DNA of 64,000 nt from the NCBI RefSeq assembly GCF_039941195.1, contig NZ_JBDVFA010000017.1, positions 1 through 64,000 of the forward strand, read 5' to 3'. The translations under genes were made by a program, and so were the position numbers. Source of the stretch: Aurantibacter_A sp039941195. GTDB taxonomy: Bacteria; Bacteroidota; Bacteroidia; Flavobacteriales; Flavobacteriaceae. How positions within the stretch are numbered: position 1 is the first letter of the stretch; every line of letters begins with the position of its first letter. Below are positions 25,616 to 34,314 of the stretch, in pieces. The notes under the pieces are model-generated. The model was given only the letters and a program-made list of their open reading frames with translations. It made no database searches and was not told the origin of the DNA.

Positions 25616-27154
25616 TCAACTAACCTGATGAGCAGGCTTTAATAAATCGTTTACTGTTTTAACTGGATTAAAAGTTATCAAAGGTACCTCAACGAATATA
25701 GTATTCCAAAAAGCCATAGCCCCATTCCAAAGACCAGGTAATTCCAAAGCCTTTAAATCCTTACCATCTTTTGTCTTTTGAGCAATAAAACCTTGCTTAG
25801 TATCAACAAAGTTCAATAGGTTATATTTCTCTCCTTTATAATTACGAACACCACAAACCAAATCAACCGGATTAAAGTGTGTTGAATTCTTAAGAATATC
25901 AACTTGTTTTGAATCCGACATATTTATTTGAGCTGATTCTATTATTTGTAATGAAACATGATCTTTAGCATCAACTATCCAAAAGGGGCCACCACCAGGT
26001 TCACCTTCATTTTTAACCATACCACAAACGCGTATAGGTCTGTTCAGTTTATCTTTTAATACAAGAAGTTGCTCTGAAAGACTAAAATCTTCATAAGAAT
26101 CTAAAAAATTAGCATTTAATTCATTTTCAATAAATTCCTTAATTTCAACTGTATCACTAGCACTAACAGCATCCTGATCAATAGCTTTTGCATACTTAAA
26201 TGCCTTTTCCTGTACCTTAAGTAATTGTCCTGCTAATATTTTTTTACTTTCAGCAATATCTACAGCATATTTAGACACCGCTACATTATCAATATTTTTA
26301 ATAAAAATAATGTCAGCATCTTGATCATTTAGATTTTCGATTAATGCTCCATGTCCTCCAGGTCTAAAAAGTAAGGATCCATCACTATTTCTAAATGGCT
26401 TATCATCTAAATCTACCGCAATCGTATCTGTTGCAGGTTTCTGGTTCGAATACGTTACATTAAATTTAGTTCCTGTTGCCTTGGTAATATTTTCATTTGA
26501 ATTCTCATACTCTTTAGCAAACATTGCATCATGTTGCTCAGAGATAGTAAAATGTAAGTTGGCTAATCCATTGGCACTTGCATAAGCAACAGATTCATTC
26601 AAATGTTCTTCAAAAGGAGTTGCTGCATGGCTACCATATTTATGAAAAGGAAGTAAGCCTTTTGGAAAGAAACCATAATTTAATGCATTCTCACCCATCA
26701 TTTCATTTACAAAAGCAAACACTTCTTCCCCTTTAGTGGTTGAAAGATTCCCGATTTTATTTTTCACTAAATCGTAAAAAGGAAAATCTGTTAATCCCGC
26801 TGCAAACTTTTCCATGGCACTATCACCAGTTCTACTTACATAGGCTTCAAAAGTTTCTTCAGATGCATTGTAATTATCCAAGAAATTAAATAAAGACTTA
26901 AACATTCTAGATGCAGCACCAGAGGCTGGCACAAATTTTAGAAGCGATTTATTTTCTCTATTCGATTCAAAACTTTGAATTAAAGATTTCTCCTCTTCTG
27001 AAGAGAATTTTAAAATTCCTTTACCTACAATGGCAGCACTTCGCAATTGCACAAACGGTATTCCGTCTCTAAATGTTTCGATTTGGTCTATCACCTTATC
27101 TTTAGATATTCCTTTTTTCTCTAATAATTGTTGATCAGTGTCTGTAAGTCTCAT
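25616..27154 (-). CDS. DUF4301 family protein
   Basis: A 512-residue cytoplasmic protein of the DUF4301 family, found mainly in Bacteroidetes. The N-terminal third has LLKFVPASGAASRMFKSLF; the middle has RPGGHGALIENLNDQDADIIFIKNID. Both resemble the nucleotide loop and metal region of UDP-sugar pyrophosphorylases, so a nucleotidyltransferase-like fold is plausible. The reaction is unknown. It is the last gene of a tight group (YkoF-like, PnuC-family, NadR-like kinase, DUF4301), 5 bases after the kinase, which suggests a link to cofactor salvage; that is inference. Confidence 0.8.
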   Translation of the reverse strand: MRLTDTDQQLLEKKGISKDKVIDQIETFRDGIPFVQLRSAAIVGKGILKFSSEEEKSLIQSFESNRENKSLLKFVPASGAASRMFKSLFNFLDNYNASEETFEAYVSRTGDSAMEKFAAGLTDFPFYDLVKNKIGNLSTTKGEEVFAFVNEMMGENALNYGFFPKGLLPFHKYGSHAATPFEEHLNESVAYASANGLANLHFTISEQHDAMFAKEYENSNENITKATGTKFNVTYSNQKPATDTIAVDLDDKPFRNSDGSLLFRPGGHGALIENLNDQDADIIFIKNIDNVAVSKYAVDIAESKKILAGQLLKVQEKAFKYAKAIDQDAVSASDTVEIKEFIENELNANFLDSYEDFSLSEQLLVLKDKLNRPIRVCGMVKNEGEPGGGPFWIVDAKDHVSLQIIESAQINMSDSKQVDILKNSTHFNPVDLVCGVRNYKGEKYNLLNFVDTKQGFIAQKTKDGKDLKALELPGLWNGAMAFWNTIFVEVPLITFNPVKTVNDLLKPAHQVS

Positions 27155-27159
27155 TTATG

Positions 27160-27717
27160 CTATAATAATTTATCAATCTCTTCTATTGCAGTTTTTAAAC
27201 GGTTTTTTTTATCCCCCTTTAAAGTAATGAATTTTCGATTATACTTTTCCAATGTTTCTTTAAAAAAATTGAACATATATTCACGTTCATTAGGTTTATC
27301 CCGCAAATCATCGCCAACCCATGGCACATCAATATACGTTAATAGGTATAAATCGTATTTATTTTCTAGAGCGTGTTTTTCTAGAATTGGGTCACATTCC
27401 CCAATGTAGTAAGCTTCAGAATACACTTTGGTTTCCAATAAATCTGTATCACAAATTAAAACATCGGTGGCTTTTTTAGCAAGCTCATTCTCCATTTTCA
27501 TTTGACCTTCTGCTATCGGCAACAAATCATGTGGTTCACAGGTCTTACGCTCATTGTTCCATTTATCTTGTAAATACTCTCGAGCGTATTCCGGCACCCA
27601 TACTGTATGATAATGTCGCGCTAACTGTTCTGATAAGGTTGTTTTTCCAGTAGATTCCGGACCAAATAAAACTATCTTGATTACATCTGTAGCTTCTTGT
27701 CTAAACTTTTTTTCCAT
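27160..27717 (-). CDS. NadR-like kinase (AAA/ribosylnicotinamide kinase domain)
   Basis: A 185-residue P-loop kinase. FGPESTGKTTLSEQLARHY is the Walker A and EYAREYL the following motif of the NadR C-terminal (nicotinamide riboside kinase) domain; LICDTDLLETKVYSEAYY is a Walker B-like region. The NMN adenylyltransferase domain of full NadR is absent. It overlaps the PnuC-family transporter gene by 37 bases. With PnuC it would phosphorylate nicotinamide riboside after uptake. However, the YkoF-like gene in the same transcript points to thiamin, so the vitamin substrate is uncertain. Confidence 0.82.
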   Translation of the reverse strand: MEKKFRQEATDVIKIVLFGPESTGKTTLSEQLARHYHTVWVPEYAREYLQDKWNNERKTCEPHDLLPIAEGQMKMENELAKKATDVLICDTDLLETKVYSEAYYIGECDPILEKHALENKYDLYLLTYIDVPWVGDDLRDKPNEREYMFNFFKETLEKYNRKFITLKGDKKNRLKTAIEEIDKLL

Positions 27718-28310
27718 GCGATATAGCCGTAAATAGCGATAATGGTAAATAAAAAGAATTGTAGGGAAGTAAATATAAGACCTTTATACCAATATAACGG
27801 AACGGAAATTAAATCGCCAATAATCCAATAAATCCAATTTTCTATTTTCTTTTTGGCCATTAACCACATGCCAACAAAGAAAATAGCCGTTGTAATTGTA
27901 TCTACATAAGATATCCAACTATCAAATTTATCAAACACCAAGTAAACACCACACACAAAAATAACAGTACCTATGAATAAAACTACGGACCATTTCCTTT
28001 CATTTCGGGTAGTTGTCGTTATAGGTATTACACTAGATCCCTCTCCTTTTCTCGTCCAAAAATACCAGCCATAAATACTCATTGTAAAATAATATGCGTT
28101 TATAAGCATATCACCCAATAAGCCAAAAACAAGAAGAATATAAACAAATATTCCTGTGCTAATGATACCCGTTGGGAAAACCAAAATGTTTTCTTGTTTG
28201 GAATACCAGACACTTAAAAAACCAAAAAATACACCAATCATTTCGAGCACTACCAAATGTGTGGCAACACCATCATATTGTGCAAATATCCAATCAAAAA
28301 TGTGGTTCAT
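27681..28310 (-). CDS. PnuC-family vitamin transporter (PnuC or PnuT)
   Basis: A 209-residue inner-membrane protein with about seven helices. WYSKQENILVFPTGIISTG and YYFTMSIYGWYFW are typical PnuC-family sequences, and a late W-W-GD region (NWIYWIIGDLISVPLY) matches the second half. PnuC members facilitate diffusion of nicotinamide riboside (PnuC), thiamin (PnuT) or riboflavin (PnuX), with trapping by a downstream kinase. The partner kinase here is NadR-like, which supports nicotinamide riboside; the upstream YkoF-like gene supports thiamin. Overlaps of 17 and 37 bases with its neighbours indicate strong coupling. Confidence 0.85.
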   Translation of the reverse strand: MNHIFDWIFAQYDGVATHLVVLEMIGVFFGFLSVWYSKQENILVFPTGIISTGIFVYILLVFGLLGDMLINAYYFTMSIYGWYFWTRKGEGSSVIPITTTTRNERKWSVVLFIGTVIFVCGVYLVFDKFDSWISYVDTITTAIFFVGMWLMAKKKIENWIYWIIGDLISVPLYWYKGLIFTSLQFFLFTIIAIYGYIAWKKSLDKKLQM

Positions 28311-28554
28311 ATTCGCTTCTATCAGATTTCACTATTTTCATATATAGCAACCCTTTATCCATTAACTCAAACGAGGTCTTTATCTCTGTATTTAAAACAT
28401 TCATAACTTCATCATAACTACCAAACACTTGCGTGCTTAATGGGTTCTCTAAAATTGTAAGTCCAGAATCTCGAAGTTTTTTAATGAAATTTATAATATG
28501 AATTTCAAAATCGTCTTGTAAAGGTGAAAAAGTAAGCTCTACTGATATATTCAT
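28294..28554 (-). CDS. YkoF/MTH1187-like putative thiamin-binding protein
   Basis: An 86-residue cytoplasmic protein. MNISVELTFSPL, then LRDSGLTILENPLSTQVFGSYDEVM match the pattern of YkoF-type domains (ferredoxin-like fold, known to bind thiamin or its pyrimidine moiety HMP) and the related MTH1187 family. It overlaps the PnuC-family gene by 17 bases. It may buffer or hand over the imported vitamin. The family call rests on reading the motif by eye, so it is moderate. Confidence 0.6.
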   Translation of the reverse strand: MNISVELTFSPLQDDFEIHIINFIKKLRDSGLTILENPLSTQVFGSYDEVMNVLNTEIKTSFELMDKGLLYMKIVKSDRSEYEPHF

Positions 28555-28602
28555 TTGTATTTATTGTTGTTAAAATCATTCTTTTTGATGTCTCCTATCT
28601 CC

Positions 28603-29238
28603 CTAATTAGAAGACAATGCATATACTAAAGTAAAACCTTCAAATTCTAAAAATGAAATATCATAATTAGATGATTTGCCTAAATATAGAATCTCTCCAG
28701 TGGTTTGATCATCATCCATAGAAAAGTTTTTTACATTAATATGCCTTAAAAAACTAAGTCCCGGTTGAGCATAAATCTTATATAATGCCTCCTTAGCACC
28801 CCAAACAATTGTCAACTTACGTATTAGAGCATCAGCATTGGCAATAGTTTTATATTCCGCAATAGGTGTAAATTTGTGAGCAATACGTAATATTTTATCA
28901 CGTTGCAGTTCAATGTCAATACCTACTTCGGTAGTGTTGCTAATTATAATTCCTGTAAAATTATTTGAATGCGTTATCGATATTTTCTTCCCATCTTTTA
29001 GGTGAGGTTTACCATATGCATCGTAGATAAGATCTTTATCTTCATAGCCTTCTATTGCCAACAAATGCCGAATACTCAGAAATCCTCTACGATGAATTTC
29101 AGATTTCATGCCTGCCATTCTATTTTTGCAATTTAGCGTCAATTCTACTGTTTTCGCTAAATCTGCTTCGGACTCTTCTACCTTCCAAATATGAAGTGAA
29201 GTAAAGGAGTTAATCGTTATAGTTTTGTAAATAGGCAT
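28603..29238 (-). CDS. 4'-phosphopantetheinyl transferase (Sfp type)
   Basis: Moves phosphopantetheine from CoA to carrier proteins. The 211-residue protein has all three motifs: ISITHSNNF (about residues 81-89), VGIDIELQR (about 104-112, Mg-binding), and WGAKEALYKIYA (about 144-155) with the catalytic Glu and Lys. It is divergent from ahcY and 48 bases upstream of the YkoF-like gene, so it may be the first gene of that transcript. Being of Sfp type it can serve broad carrier proteins, including fatty acid ACP. Confidence 0.92.
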   Translation of the reverse strand: MPIYKTITINSFTSLHIWKVEESEADLAKTVELTLNCKNRMAGMKSEIHRRGFLSIRHLLAIEGYEDKDLIYDAYGKPHLKDGKKISITHSNNFTGIIISNTTEVGIDIELQRDKILRIAHKFTPIAEYKTIANADALIRKLTIVWGAKEALYKIYAQPGLSFLRHINVKNFSMDDDQTTGEILYLGKSSNYDISFLEFEGFTLVYALSSN

Positions 29239-29321
29239 AGTAATTTGTGTGTAATTCGTACCTTCGCGGCTGTAAACAGGCTAAAAATAGCCTTCGAACG
29301 AAAGTAAAAAGAAAAAAGAAT

Positions 29322-30638
29322 ATGAGCACCGAAACAGTTAGTTATGTACCTTTTAAGGTGAAAGATATTTCCTTAGCAGATTGGGGAAGAAAAGAAATTG
29401 ATTTAGCTGAAGCTGAAATGCCAGGGTTAATGTCACTTCGTGAGGAATATAAAGACGAACAACCACTTAAAGGAGCGCGAATTGCAGGATGCCTGCATAT
29501 GACTATTCAAACTGCTGTTTTAATAGAAACTTTAGTAGCTTTGGGTGCAGATGTAACATGGAGTTCTTGTAATATATTTTCTACGCAAGATCATGCTGCT
29601 GCTGCAATTGCTGCTGCTGGAGTACCTGTTTATGCTTGGAAAGGCATGAACGAAGAAGAATTTAATTGGTGTATTGAACAAACCTTATTTTTCGGTGAGG
29701 AACGTGAGCCTTTAAATATGATATTAGATGACGGTGGTGATCTTACTAATATGGTTTTAGATGATTATCCTGAGTTAGCAAAAGCTATTAAAGGACTTTC
29801 TGAAGAAACTACCACTGGTGTTCACCGTTTGTACGAACGTGTTAAAAATGGTACTCTTCCGATGCCGGCAATAAACGTTAATGATTCGGTTACAAAATCT
29901 AAATTTGATAATAAATATGGCTGTCGCGAAAGTGCAGTTGATGCTATTCGCAGAGCTACTGACACTATGCTTGCTGGTAAGCGTGTAGTTGTTTGTGGTT
30001 ATGGTGATGTTGGTAAAGGTACCGCAGCCTCTTTTGCTGGCGCTGGAGCAATAGTTACCGTTACTGAAATTGACCCTATTTGTGCACTACAAGCCTGTAT
30101 GGAAGGTTTTGAAGTTAAAAAATTGGAGACAGTAATTGGAAACGCAGATATAGTTATTACTACTACAGGGAATAAAGATATTATACGTGCTGAGCACTTT
30201 ATGGCATTAAAAGACAAAGCAATTGTTTGTAATATTGGTCACTTTGATAATGAAATAGACATGGCTTGGTTAAATGGAAACCATGGTGATTCAAAAGATG
30301 AAATTAAGCCACAGGTAGATAAATATACTATTGATGGTAAAGATATTATAATATTAGCTGAAGGTCGTTTGGTTAATTTAGGTTGTGCAACAGGCCATCC
30401 TAGTTTTGTAATGAGCAACTCATTTACAAACCAAACTCTAGCTCAAATTGAATTGTGGAAGAACAGTGATAACTACAAGAACGAAGTTTATATGCTACCA
30501 AAGCATTTAGATGAGAAAGTTGCTGCGTTACACTTATCGCGACTAGGTGCTGAACTAACTGAACTTAAGCCAGATCAAGCATCGTATATAGGTGTTACAG
30601 TAGAAGGTCCATATAAGCCTGAATACTATAGATATTAA
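29322..30638 (+). CDS. ahcY: adenosylhomocysteinase
   Basis: Reversibly hydrolyses S-adenosylhomocysteine to homocysteine and adenosine, clearing product inhibition of methyltransferases. The start was set at MSTETVSYVPFKVKDISL; the longer frame adds 25 unrelated residues. The 438-residue protein shows CNIFSTQDHAAAA in the substrate domain and the NAD-binding GYGDVGKGTAASFAGAGA. The C-terminus KPDQASYIGVTVEGPYKPEYYRY is characteristic, with the Lys and Tyr that reach the partner subunit's NAD site. An A-rich stretch before the start takes the place of a Shine-Dalgarno. No SAM or SAH riboswitch is visible upstream. Confidence 0.97.
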   Translation: MSTETVSYVPFKVKDISLADWGRKEIDLAEAEMPGLMSLREEYKDEQPLKGARIAGCLHMTIQTAVLIETLVALGADVTWSSCNIFSTQDHAAAAIAAAGVPVYAWKGMNEEEFNWCIEQTLFFGEEREPLNMILDDGGDLTNMVLDDYPELAKAIKGLSEETTTGVHRLYERVKNGTLPMPAINVNDSVTKSKFDNKYGCRESAVDAIRRATDTMLAGKRVVVCGYGDVGKGTAASFAGAGAIVTVTEIDPICALQACMEGFEVKKLETVIGNADIVITTTGNKDIIRAEHFMALKDKAIVCNIGHFDNEIDMAWLNGNHGDSKDEIKPQVDKYTIDGKDIIILAEGRLVNLGCATGHPSFVMSNSFTNQTLAQIELWKNSDNYKNEVYMLPKHLDEKVAALHLSRLGAELTELKPDQASYIGVTVEGPYKPEYYRY

Positions 30639-30658
30639 ATAAACATTAAGTCGATATA

Positions 30659-30690
30659 AAAAACCCTTGTTTCAAAGCAAGGGTTTTTAT
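30659..30690 (+). terminator. terminator after ahcY
   Basis: AAAAACCCTTG and CAAGGGTTTTT form an 11-bp stem with the loop TTTCAAAG, followed by a T-rich tail. Confidence 0.9.
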
Positions 30691-30718
30691 TTTTACACAA
30701 ATTAATAAGTAAGATAGA

Positions 30719-31240
30719 ATGAAAATATTTGTTGATATGGACGAAGTGATTGCCGACACATACGGTGCTCACATTGACATTTATAACCAAGAATTTAATG
30801 GAAAGCTTACTACGGAGACCTGTATGGGCAATGAGGTGTGGAGAATGGTACCAGAAGCTCATCAAGAAAGTGTTCGAAAACATGCAACGAGAAGAGGTTT
30901 TTTTAGAAACCTCACACCAATAGAAAACAGCGTAGAAGTACTTTCAAAGTTGAATGATGTTCATGAGTTATATATAGCTTCTGCTGCCATGCAGTTTCCA
31001 AATTCTTTAGAGGAAAAAAGTGATTGGTTAAACGAACACTTTCCTTTTATCCCTTGGCAACATATTATTCTTTGCGGACACAAGCATATTTTAAAAGGAG
31101 ATGTACTTATAGATGACCGAAGTTATAATCTAGAAAATTTCGATGGTCGTAGTCTACAATTTACATCACCACACAATGTTAACACCAATGGTTTTGAACG
31201 TGTTAACAATTGGCTGGAAGTTGCTGATAAGTTATTATGA
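30719..31240 (+). CDS. 5'(3')-deoxyribonucleotidase-type HAD phosphatase
   Basis: A 173-residue member of the 5' nucleotidase (NT5C) family. FVDMDEVIADTYG at the N-terminus carries the HAD nucleophile and second aspartate. Later LYIASAAMQFPNS (motif II) and DVLIDDRSYNLENFDG (motif IV) complete the site. It probably removes phosphate from deoxyribonucleoside monophosphates and helps balance nucleotide pools. It stands alone between the ahcY terminator and a convergent small gene. Confidence 0.88.
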   Translation: MKIFVDMDEVIADTYGAHIDIYNQEFNGKLTTETCMGNEVWRMVPEAHQESVRKHATRRGFFRNLTPIENSVEVLSKLNDVHELYIASAAMQFPNSLEEKSDWLNEHFPFIPWQHIILCGHKHILKGDVLIDDRSYNLENFDGRSLQFTSPHNVNTNGFERVNNWLEVADKLL

Positions 31241-31253
31241 TTTTAGTACATTA

Positions 31254-31475
31254 TTATAATGTAGCTTTTATCATTTCCTTAATTTTAACTGCTTTCTCAA
31301 AATGATCTAACTTATTCTCCAAAATCCACCATTGAGCTACTTCCATTAATTGCTCGGGGTTGTCATTTTTATTTGCAAAAAAAGCGTAAAAAGACAAGCC
31401 TACATTAGTTCCTTTAGCTGCTATTTTGGCATCACAAACTTGAATTATTTTATTTTTAATCGTTAAGTCTAACAT
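31254..31475 (-). CDS. small conserved protein, function unknown
   Basis: 73 residues, no signal peptide. The sequence is mixed helical with KGTNVGLSFYAFFANKNDNP in the middle and WWILENKLDHFEKAVKI near the C-terminus. I associate it with a small uncharacterised family (DUF6500-like), but with low certainty. The composition matches its neighbours and it converges with the nucleotidase gene, so it is probably a real gene. It lies downstream of the rplU-rpmA terminator. Confidence 0.6.
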   Translation of the reverse strand: MLDLTIKNKIIQVCDAKIAAKGTNVGLSFYAFFANKNDNPEQLMEVAQWWILENKLDHFEKAVKIKEMIKATL

Positions 31476-31540
31476 ACTAAATCAATTTATAGCAGGAAAT
31501 AATTAAAGAAGTTTTCGATAATAAATTATTGCAAAAATTA

Positions 31541-31571
31541 AAAAACCCTCTCCATTATCAGAGAGGGTTTT
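31541..31571 (-). terminator. terminator of the rplU-rpmA transcript
   Basis: AAAACCCTCTC and GAGAGGGTTTT form an 11-bp stem; on the minus strand the stem is followed by TTTTT. It ends the ribosomal protein transcript before the small 73-residue gene. Confidence 0.88.
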
Positions 31572-31618
31572 AAACTTCAGTAGGTACTGAAGTGTATTTT
31601 TACTATAAGACAGAAGTC

Positions 31619-31879
31619 TTAAGCTTCAAAAGGCTCAATAGAAACATATGATTTTCCACCAGATTTCTTTTGAAACTGTACAATACCATCAACCTTAGCA
31701 TGTAAAGTATGATCTTTACTTACATATACATTTTCACCTGGGTTATGCTTTGTACCTCTCTGGCGAACGATAATGTTACCGGCAATTGCAGCCTGACCAC
31801 CAAAAATCTTAACACCTAATCGTTTCGATTCTGATTCTCTACCGTTTTTCGAACTACCTACACCTTTTTTGTGTGCCAT
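31619..31879 (-). CDS. rpmA: 50S ribosomal protein L27
   Basis: An 86-residue ribosomal protein near the peptidyl transferase centre. It begins MAHKKGVGSSKNGRES and contains LGVKIFGGQAAIAGNIIVRQ, both diagnostic. The N-terminus begins directly with the functional sequence; no Firmicutes-type cleavable extension is present. It follows rplU by about 60 bases and shares its promoter. Confidence 0.98.
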   Translation of the reverse strand: MAHKKGVGSSKNGRESESKRLGVKIFGGQAAIAGNIIVRQRGTKHNPGENVYVSKDHTLHAKVDGIVQFQKKSGGKSYVSIEPFEA

Positions 31880-31939
31880 GATATATAATTTTTGTTCAGT
31901 ACTTTGAGAATTAAATCAAAGTCCCGATATGATTTATAA

Positions 31940-32611
31940 TTAAGCTTTACCGCCGTCTAATTCGTCTTGCCATTTTTTCAACTCATCCCACTTACCATCA
32001 GCAGCTAATTGAGCTTGTGCTGGCCAAGTATCAGTTACGTGATTACCGCGAACCTCAGCAATGATTTCCGAAATTTTTTCTGGAGTTGCTTTTGCTAAAT
32101 CAGCAAAAGTAGCAATACCAGCTTCGGTTAATGTTGATGCAATTTTAGGACCAATACCTTCTATTTTCTTCAAATCATCAGCTTTAGATGTCGCTTTTTT
32201 AGGAGCGGCTTCCTTTTTAGGTGCTGCAGGTTTAGCAACTGGCTTTGCAGCAGCTTTCGGTGCAGCCTCTTTTTTAGCAGGTGCAGCCTTTTTAGCTCCT
32301 TTAGCAACAATGCTTTCAATAACAATCTCAGTCAACGACTGGCGATGTCCATTTTTCTTTTTGTAACCCTTACGTCTTTTCTTATGAAAAACGATTACTT
32401 TATCACCTTTAAGGTGTTGCACGACTTTAGCCTCTACAGCTGCGCCGTCTATAGCCGGGGCGCCAATAGTTACATTCTTACCGTCATCTAAAAGAAGAAC
32501 ATTGTTAAAAGTTACCTTTTTACCTTCCTCAGTTTGCAAACGGTGAACATATACTTTTTGGTCTTTCGCAACTTTAAATTGCTGCCCTGCCATCTCTACA
32601 ATTGCATACAT
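31940..32611 (-). CDS. rplU: 50S ribosomal protein L21 with helix-hairpin-helix extension
   Basis: Residues 1-103 are standard L21 (MYAIVEMAGQQFKV and KKRRKGYKKKNGHRQ with the rRNA-contacting loop). An Ala/Lys/Pro-rich linker (about 104-143) then leads to a further domain of about 75 residues with DDLKKIEGIGPKIASTLTEA, a helix-hairpin-helix nucleic-acid binding pattern. Normal L21 has about 103 residues, so this protein is twice the usual length. Similar extensions are known in Bacteroidetes; their purpose is not clear to me. It is co-transcribed with rpmA from a consensus promoter. Confidence 0.95.
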   Translation of the reverse strand: MYAIVEMAGQQFKVAKDQKVYVHRLQTEEGKKVTFNNVLLLDDGKNVTIGAPAIDGAAVEAKVVQHLKGDKVIVFHKKRRKGYKKKNGHRQSLTEIVIESIVAKGAKKAAPAKKEAAPKAAAKPVAKPAAPKKEAAPKKATSKADDLKKIEGIGPKIASTLTEAGIATFADLAKATPEKISEIIAEVRGNHVTDTWPAQAQLAADGKWDELKKWQDELDGGKA

Positions 32612-32945
32612 AGCGTATATATTAGTTTATTTATTTAAACTTACTTTTTCAATAAGCGGATGCAAATATACTGCTAAATCGTTAATGTACAAGTGAAAGC
32701 GCTATATTTTACCTGTTTTTTTTAAGTAAACTCTATTAAGCAAAAAATCCTAAGCAGACTACCCCTACTGAATTTTAATTATCTCTGACGCTAATTATTT
32801 CTAATTTTCAGTCAATCAAAGCATTACAAAGCGCGATAAAATCTTGTTAAAGAGCTACTCCCAACTATTAAGTTTATTCAAAAAAATTATATTCGTGTAA
32901 CTTTTCTTTCAAAAAAGGTACCAATTACTATTAAGAAACAAACAC
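32612..32945. other. intergenic region between rplU and the M16 pair
   Basis: Contains the rplU promoter (32663-32692) at its left. On the right a possible -7 box TATATTCG (32888-32895) may serve the M16 peptidase gene; no good -33 TTG goes with it. No ORF, repeat or terminator is seen in the remaining AT-rich sequence. Confidence 0.4.
32663..32692 (-). promoter_or_regulatory. consensus promoter of rplU-rpmA
   Basis: On the minus strand TTG (32692-32690), exactly 19 bases, then TATATTTG (32670-32663). Both elements match the Bacteroidetes -33/-7 consensus exactly, as fits a strong ribosomal promoter. The leader is about 50 bases. Confidence 0.8.
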
Positions 32946-34277
32946 ATGAACCATATGAAATTTAAAACACGTTTGGCCACGCTGTTATTTACGACAACCA
33001 CGGCTATTTTAGCGCAAGAAGTTGCATTCGAAGAATACGATTTAGACAATGGCTTGCATGTAATTCTCCATCAGGACAATGCCGCCCCTGTTGTAACTAC
33101 CTCTGTAATGTACCATGTAGGAGCAAAAGATGAAGATCCAAGTAGAACAGGATTTGCTCACTTTTTCGAACATTTACTTTTTGAAGGCACCAAAAATATT
33201 GAAAGAGGAGAATGGTTTAAAATAGTTTCCTCTAATGGCGGCCAAAATAATGCCAACACTACTCAAGATCGCACCTATTATTATGAGGTATTTCCATCCA
33301 ACAAATTAGATTTAGGACTCTGGCTAGAGTCAGAACGACTTATGCATCCTGTTATAAATCAAATAGGAGTGGATACGCAAAAAGAGGTAGTTCAAGAAGA
33401 AAGACGTATGCGATATGATAATTCTCCTTATGGAAGGTGGCAAGAACAAATGGGAATACATCTTTTTAAAAAACACCCCTACAAATGGCAAACCATTGGC
33501 TCTTTAGAACATCTGGCGACTGCTAGTTTAGAGGATTTTCAAAATTTCAATAAAACATATTATATACCGAATAACGCGGTATTGGTAGTTGCTGGTGACA
33601 TTAACATTACCGCAACAAAAAAAATGGTTAAAGATTATTTTGGGCCAATACCAAAAGGAGCAACTATTGAAAGAAAACACATAGAAGAAGATCCAATAAC
33701 ACAAACTATTAAAGCAAGTTATAATGATCCAAATATTCAAATTCCAGCTGTATTTGCGGGTTACAGAACACCGAAAAGTACGGATAGAGATGCGTATATT
33801 TTAGATATGATATCCACATATTTAAGCGATGGAAAGAGTTCAAAGTTGTATAAGAAATTAGTTGATTTAGAGAAGAAAGCTCTTCAAGTATTTGCATTTA
33901 ATATTTCACAAGAAGATTACGGCACCTATATAATTGGCGCTCTACCATTAGGTGAAAACACATTACCAGACTTACTAACTGAAATTGATGAAGAAATTTT
34001 AAAAATTCAAAATGAATTGATTTCCGAAAAGGATTATCAAAAAATACAGAACAAATTTGAAAACCAATTTGTAAATGCTAATAGTAGTATTTCCGGTATT
34101 GCAAATTCCCTTGCTCGCAATTACATGCTTTATGATAATACTGCATTAATTAATACTGAAATAGAAATCTACAGATCTATTACCCGTGAGGAAATACAAG
34201 CGGTTGCTAAAAAATATCTCAATAAAAACCAACGTGTAGAATTAGAATATTTACCTGGAGAACAAACAGGAAAATAA
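32946..34277 (+). CDS. M16 family zinc metallopeptidase, catalytic subunit
   Basis: A 443-residue exported peptidase of the PqqL/processing peptidase type. The signal peptide ends near AILAQ; two ATGs (32946 and 32955) are possible starts. The inverted zinc motif HFFEH lies at residues 72-76, and the downstream glutamate region VVQEERRMRYDNSPYGR is present, so it should be active. The next gene encodes a larger M16 protein without the motif. The two probably form a heterodimer in the periplasm that degrades peptides. Confidence 0.92.
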   Translation: MNHMKFKTRLATLLFTTTTAILAQEVAFEEYDLDNGLHVILHQDNAAPVVTTSVMYHVGAKDEDPSRTGFAHFFEHLLFEGTKNIERGEWFKIVSSNGGQNNANTTQDRTYYYEVFPSNKLDLGLWLESERLMHPVINQIGVDTQKEVVQEERRMRYDNSPYGRWQEQMGIHLFKKHPYKWQTIGSLEHLATASLEDFQNFNKTYYIPNNAVLVVAGDINITATKKMVKDYFGPIPKGATIERKHIEEDPITQTIKASYNDPNIQIPAVFAGYRTPKSTDRDAYILDMISTYLSDGKSSKLYKKLVDLEKKALQVFAFNISQEDYGTYIIGALPLGENTLPDLLTEIDEEILKIQNELISEKDYQKIQNKFENQFVNANSSISGIANSLARNYMLYDNTALINTEIEIYRSITREEIQAVAKKYLNKNQRVELEYLPGEQTGK

Positions 34278-34314
34278 TCTGACTTATTAAAAATCTCACG
34301 AAAACACATTTACA

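Noticed and set aside
28555..28602. TPP riboswitch before the YkoF-like gene
   Set aside because: The gap is only 48 bases and lacks CTGAGA and ACCTG blocks; only the TonB receptor leader has the aptamer.
29239..29321. SAM or SAH riboswitch before ahcY, or a longer AhcY
   Set aside because: The 83-base leader shows none of the conserved riboswitch cores, and the 25-residue extension does not match AhcY proteins.
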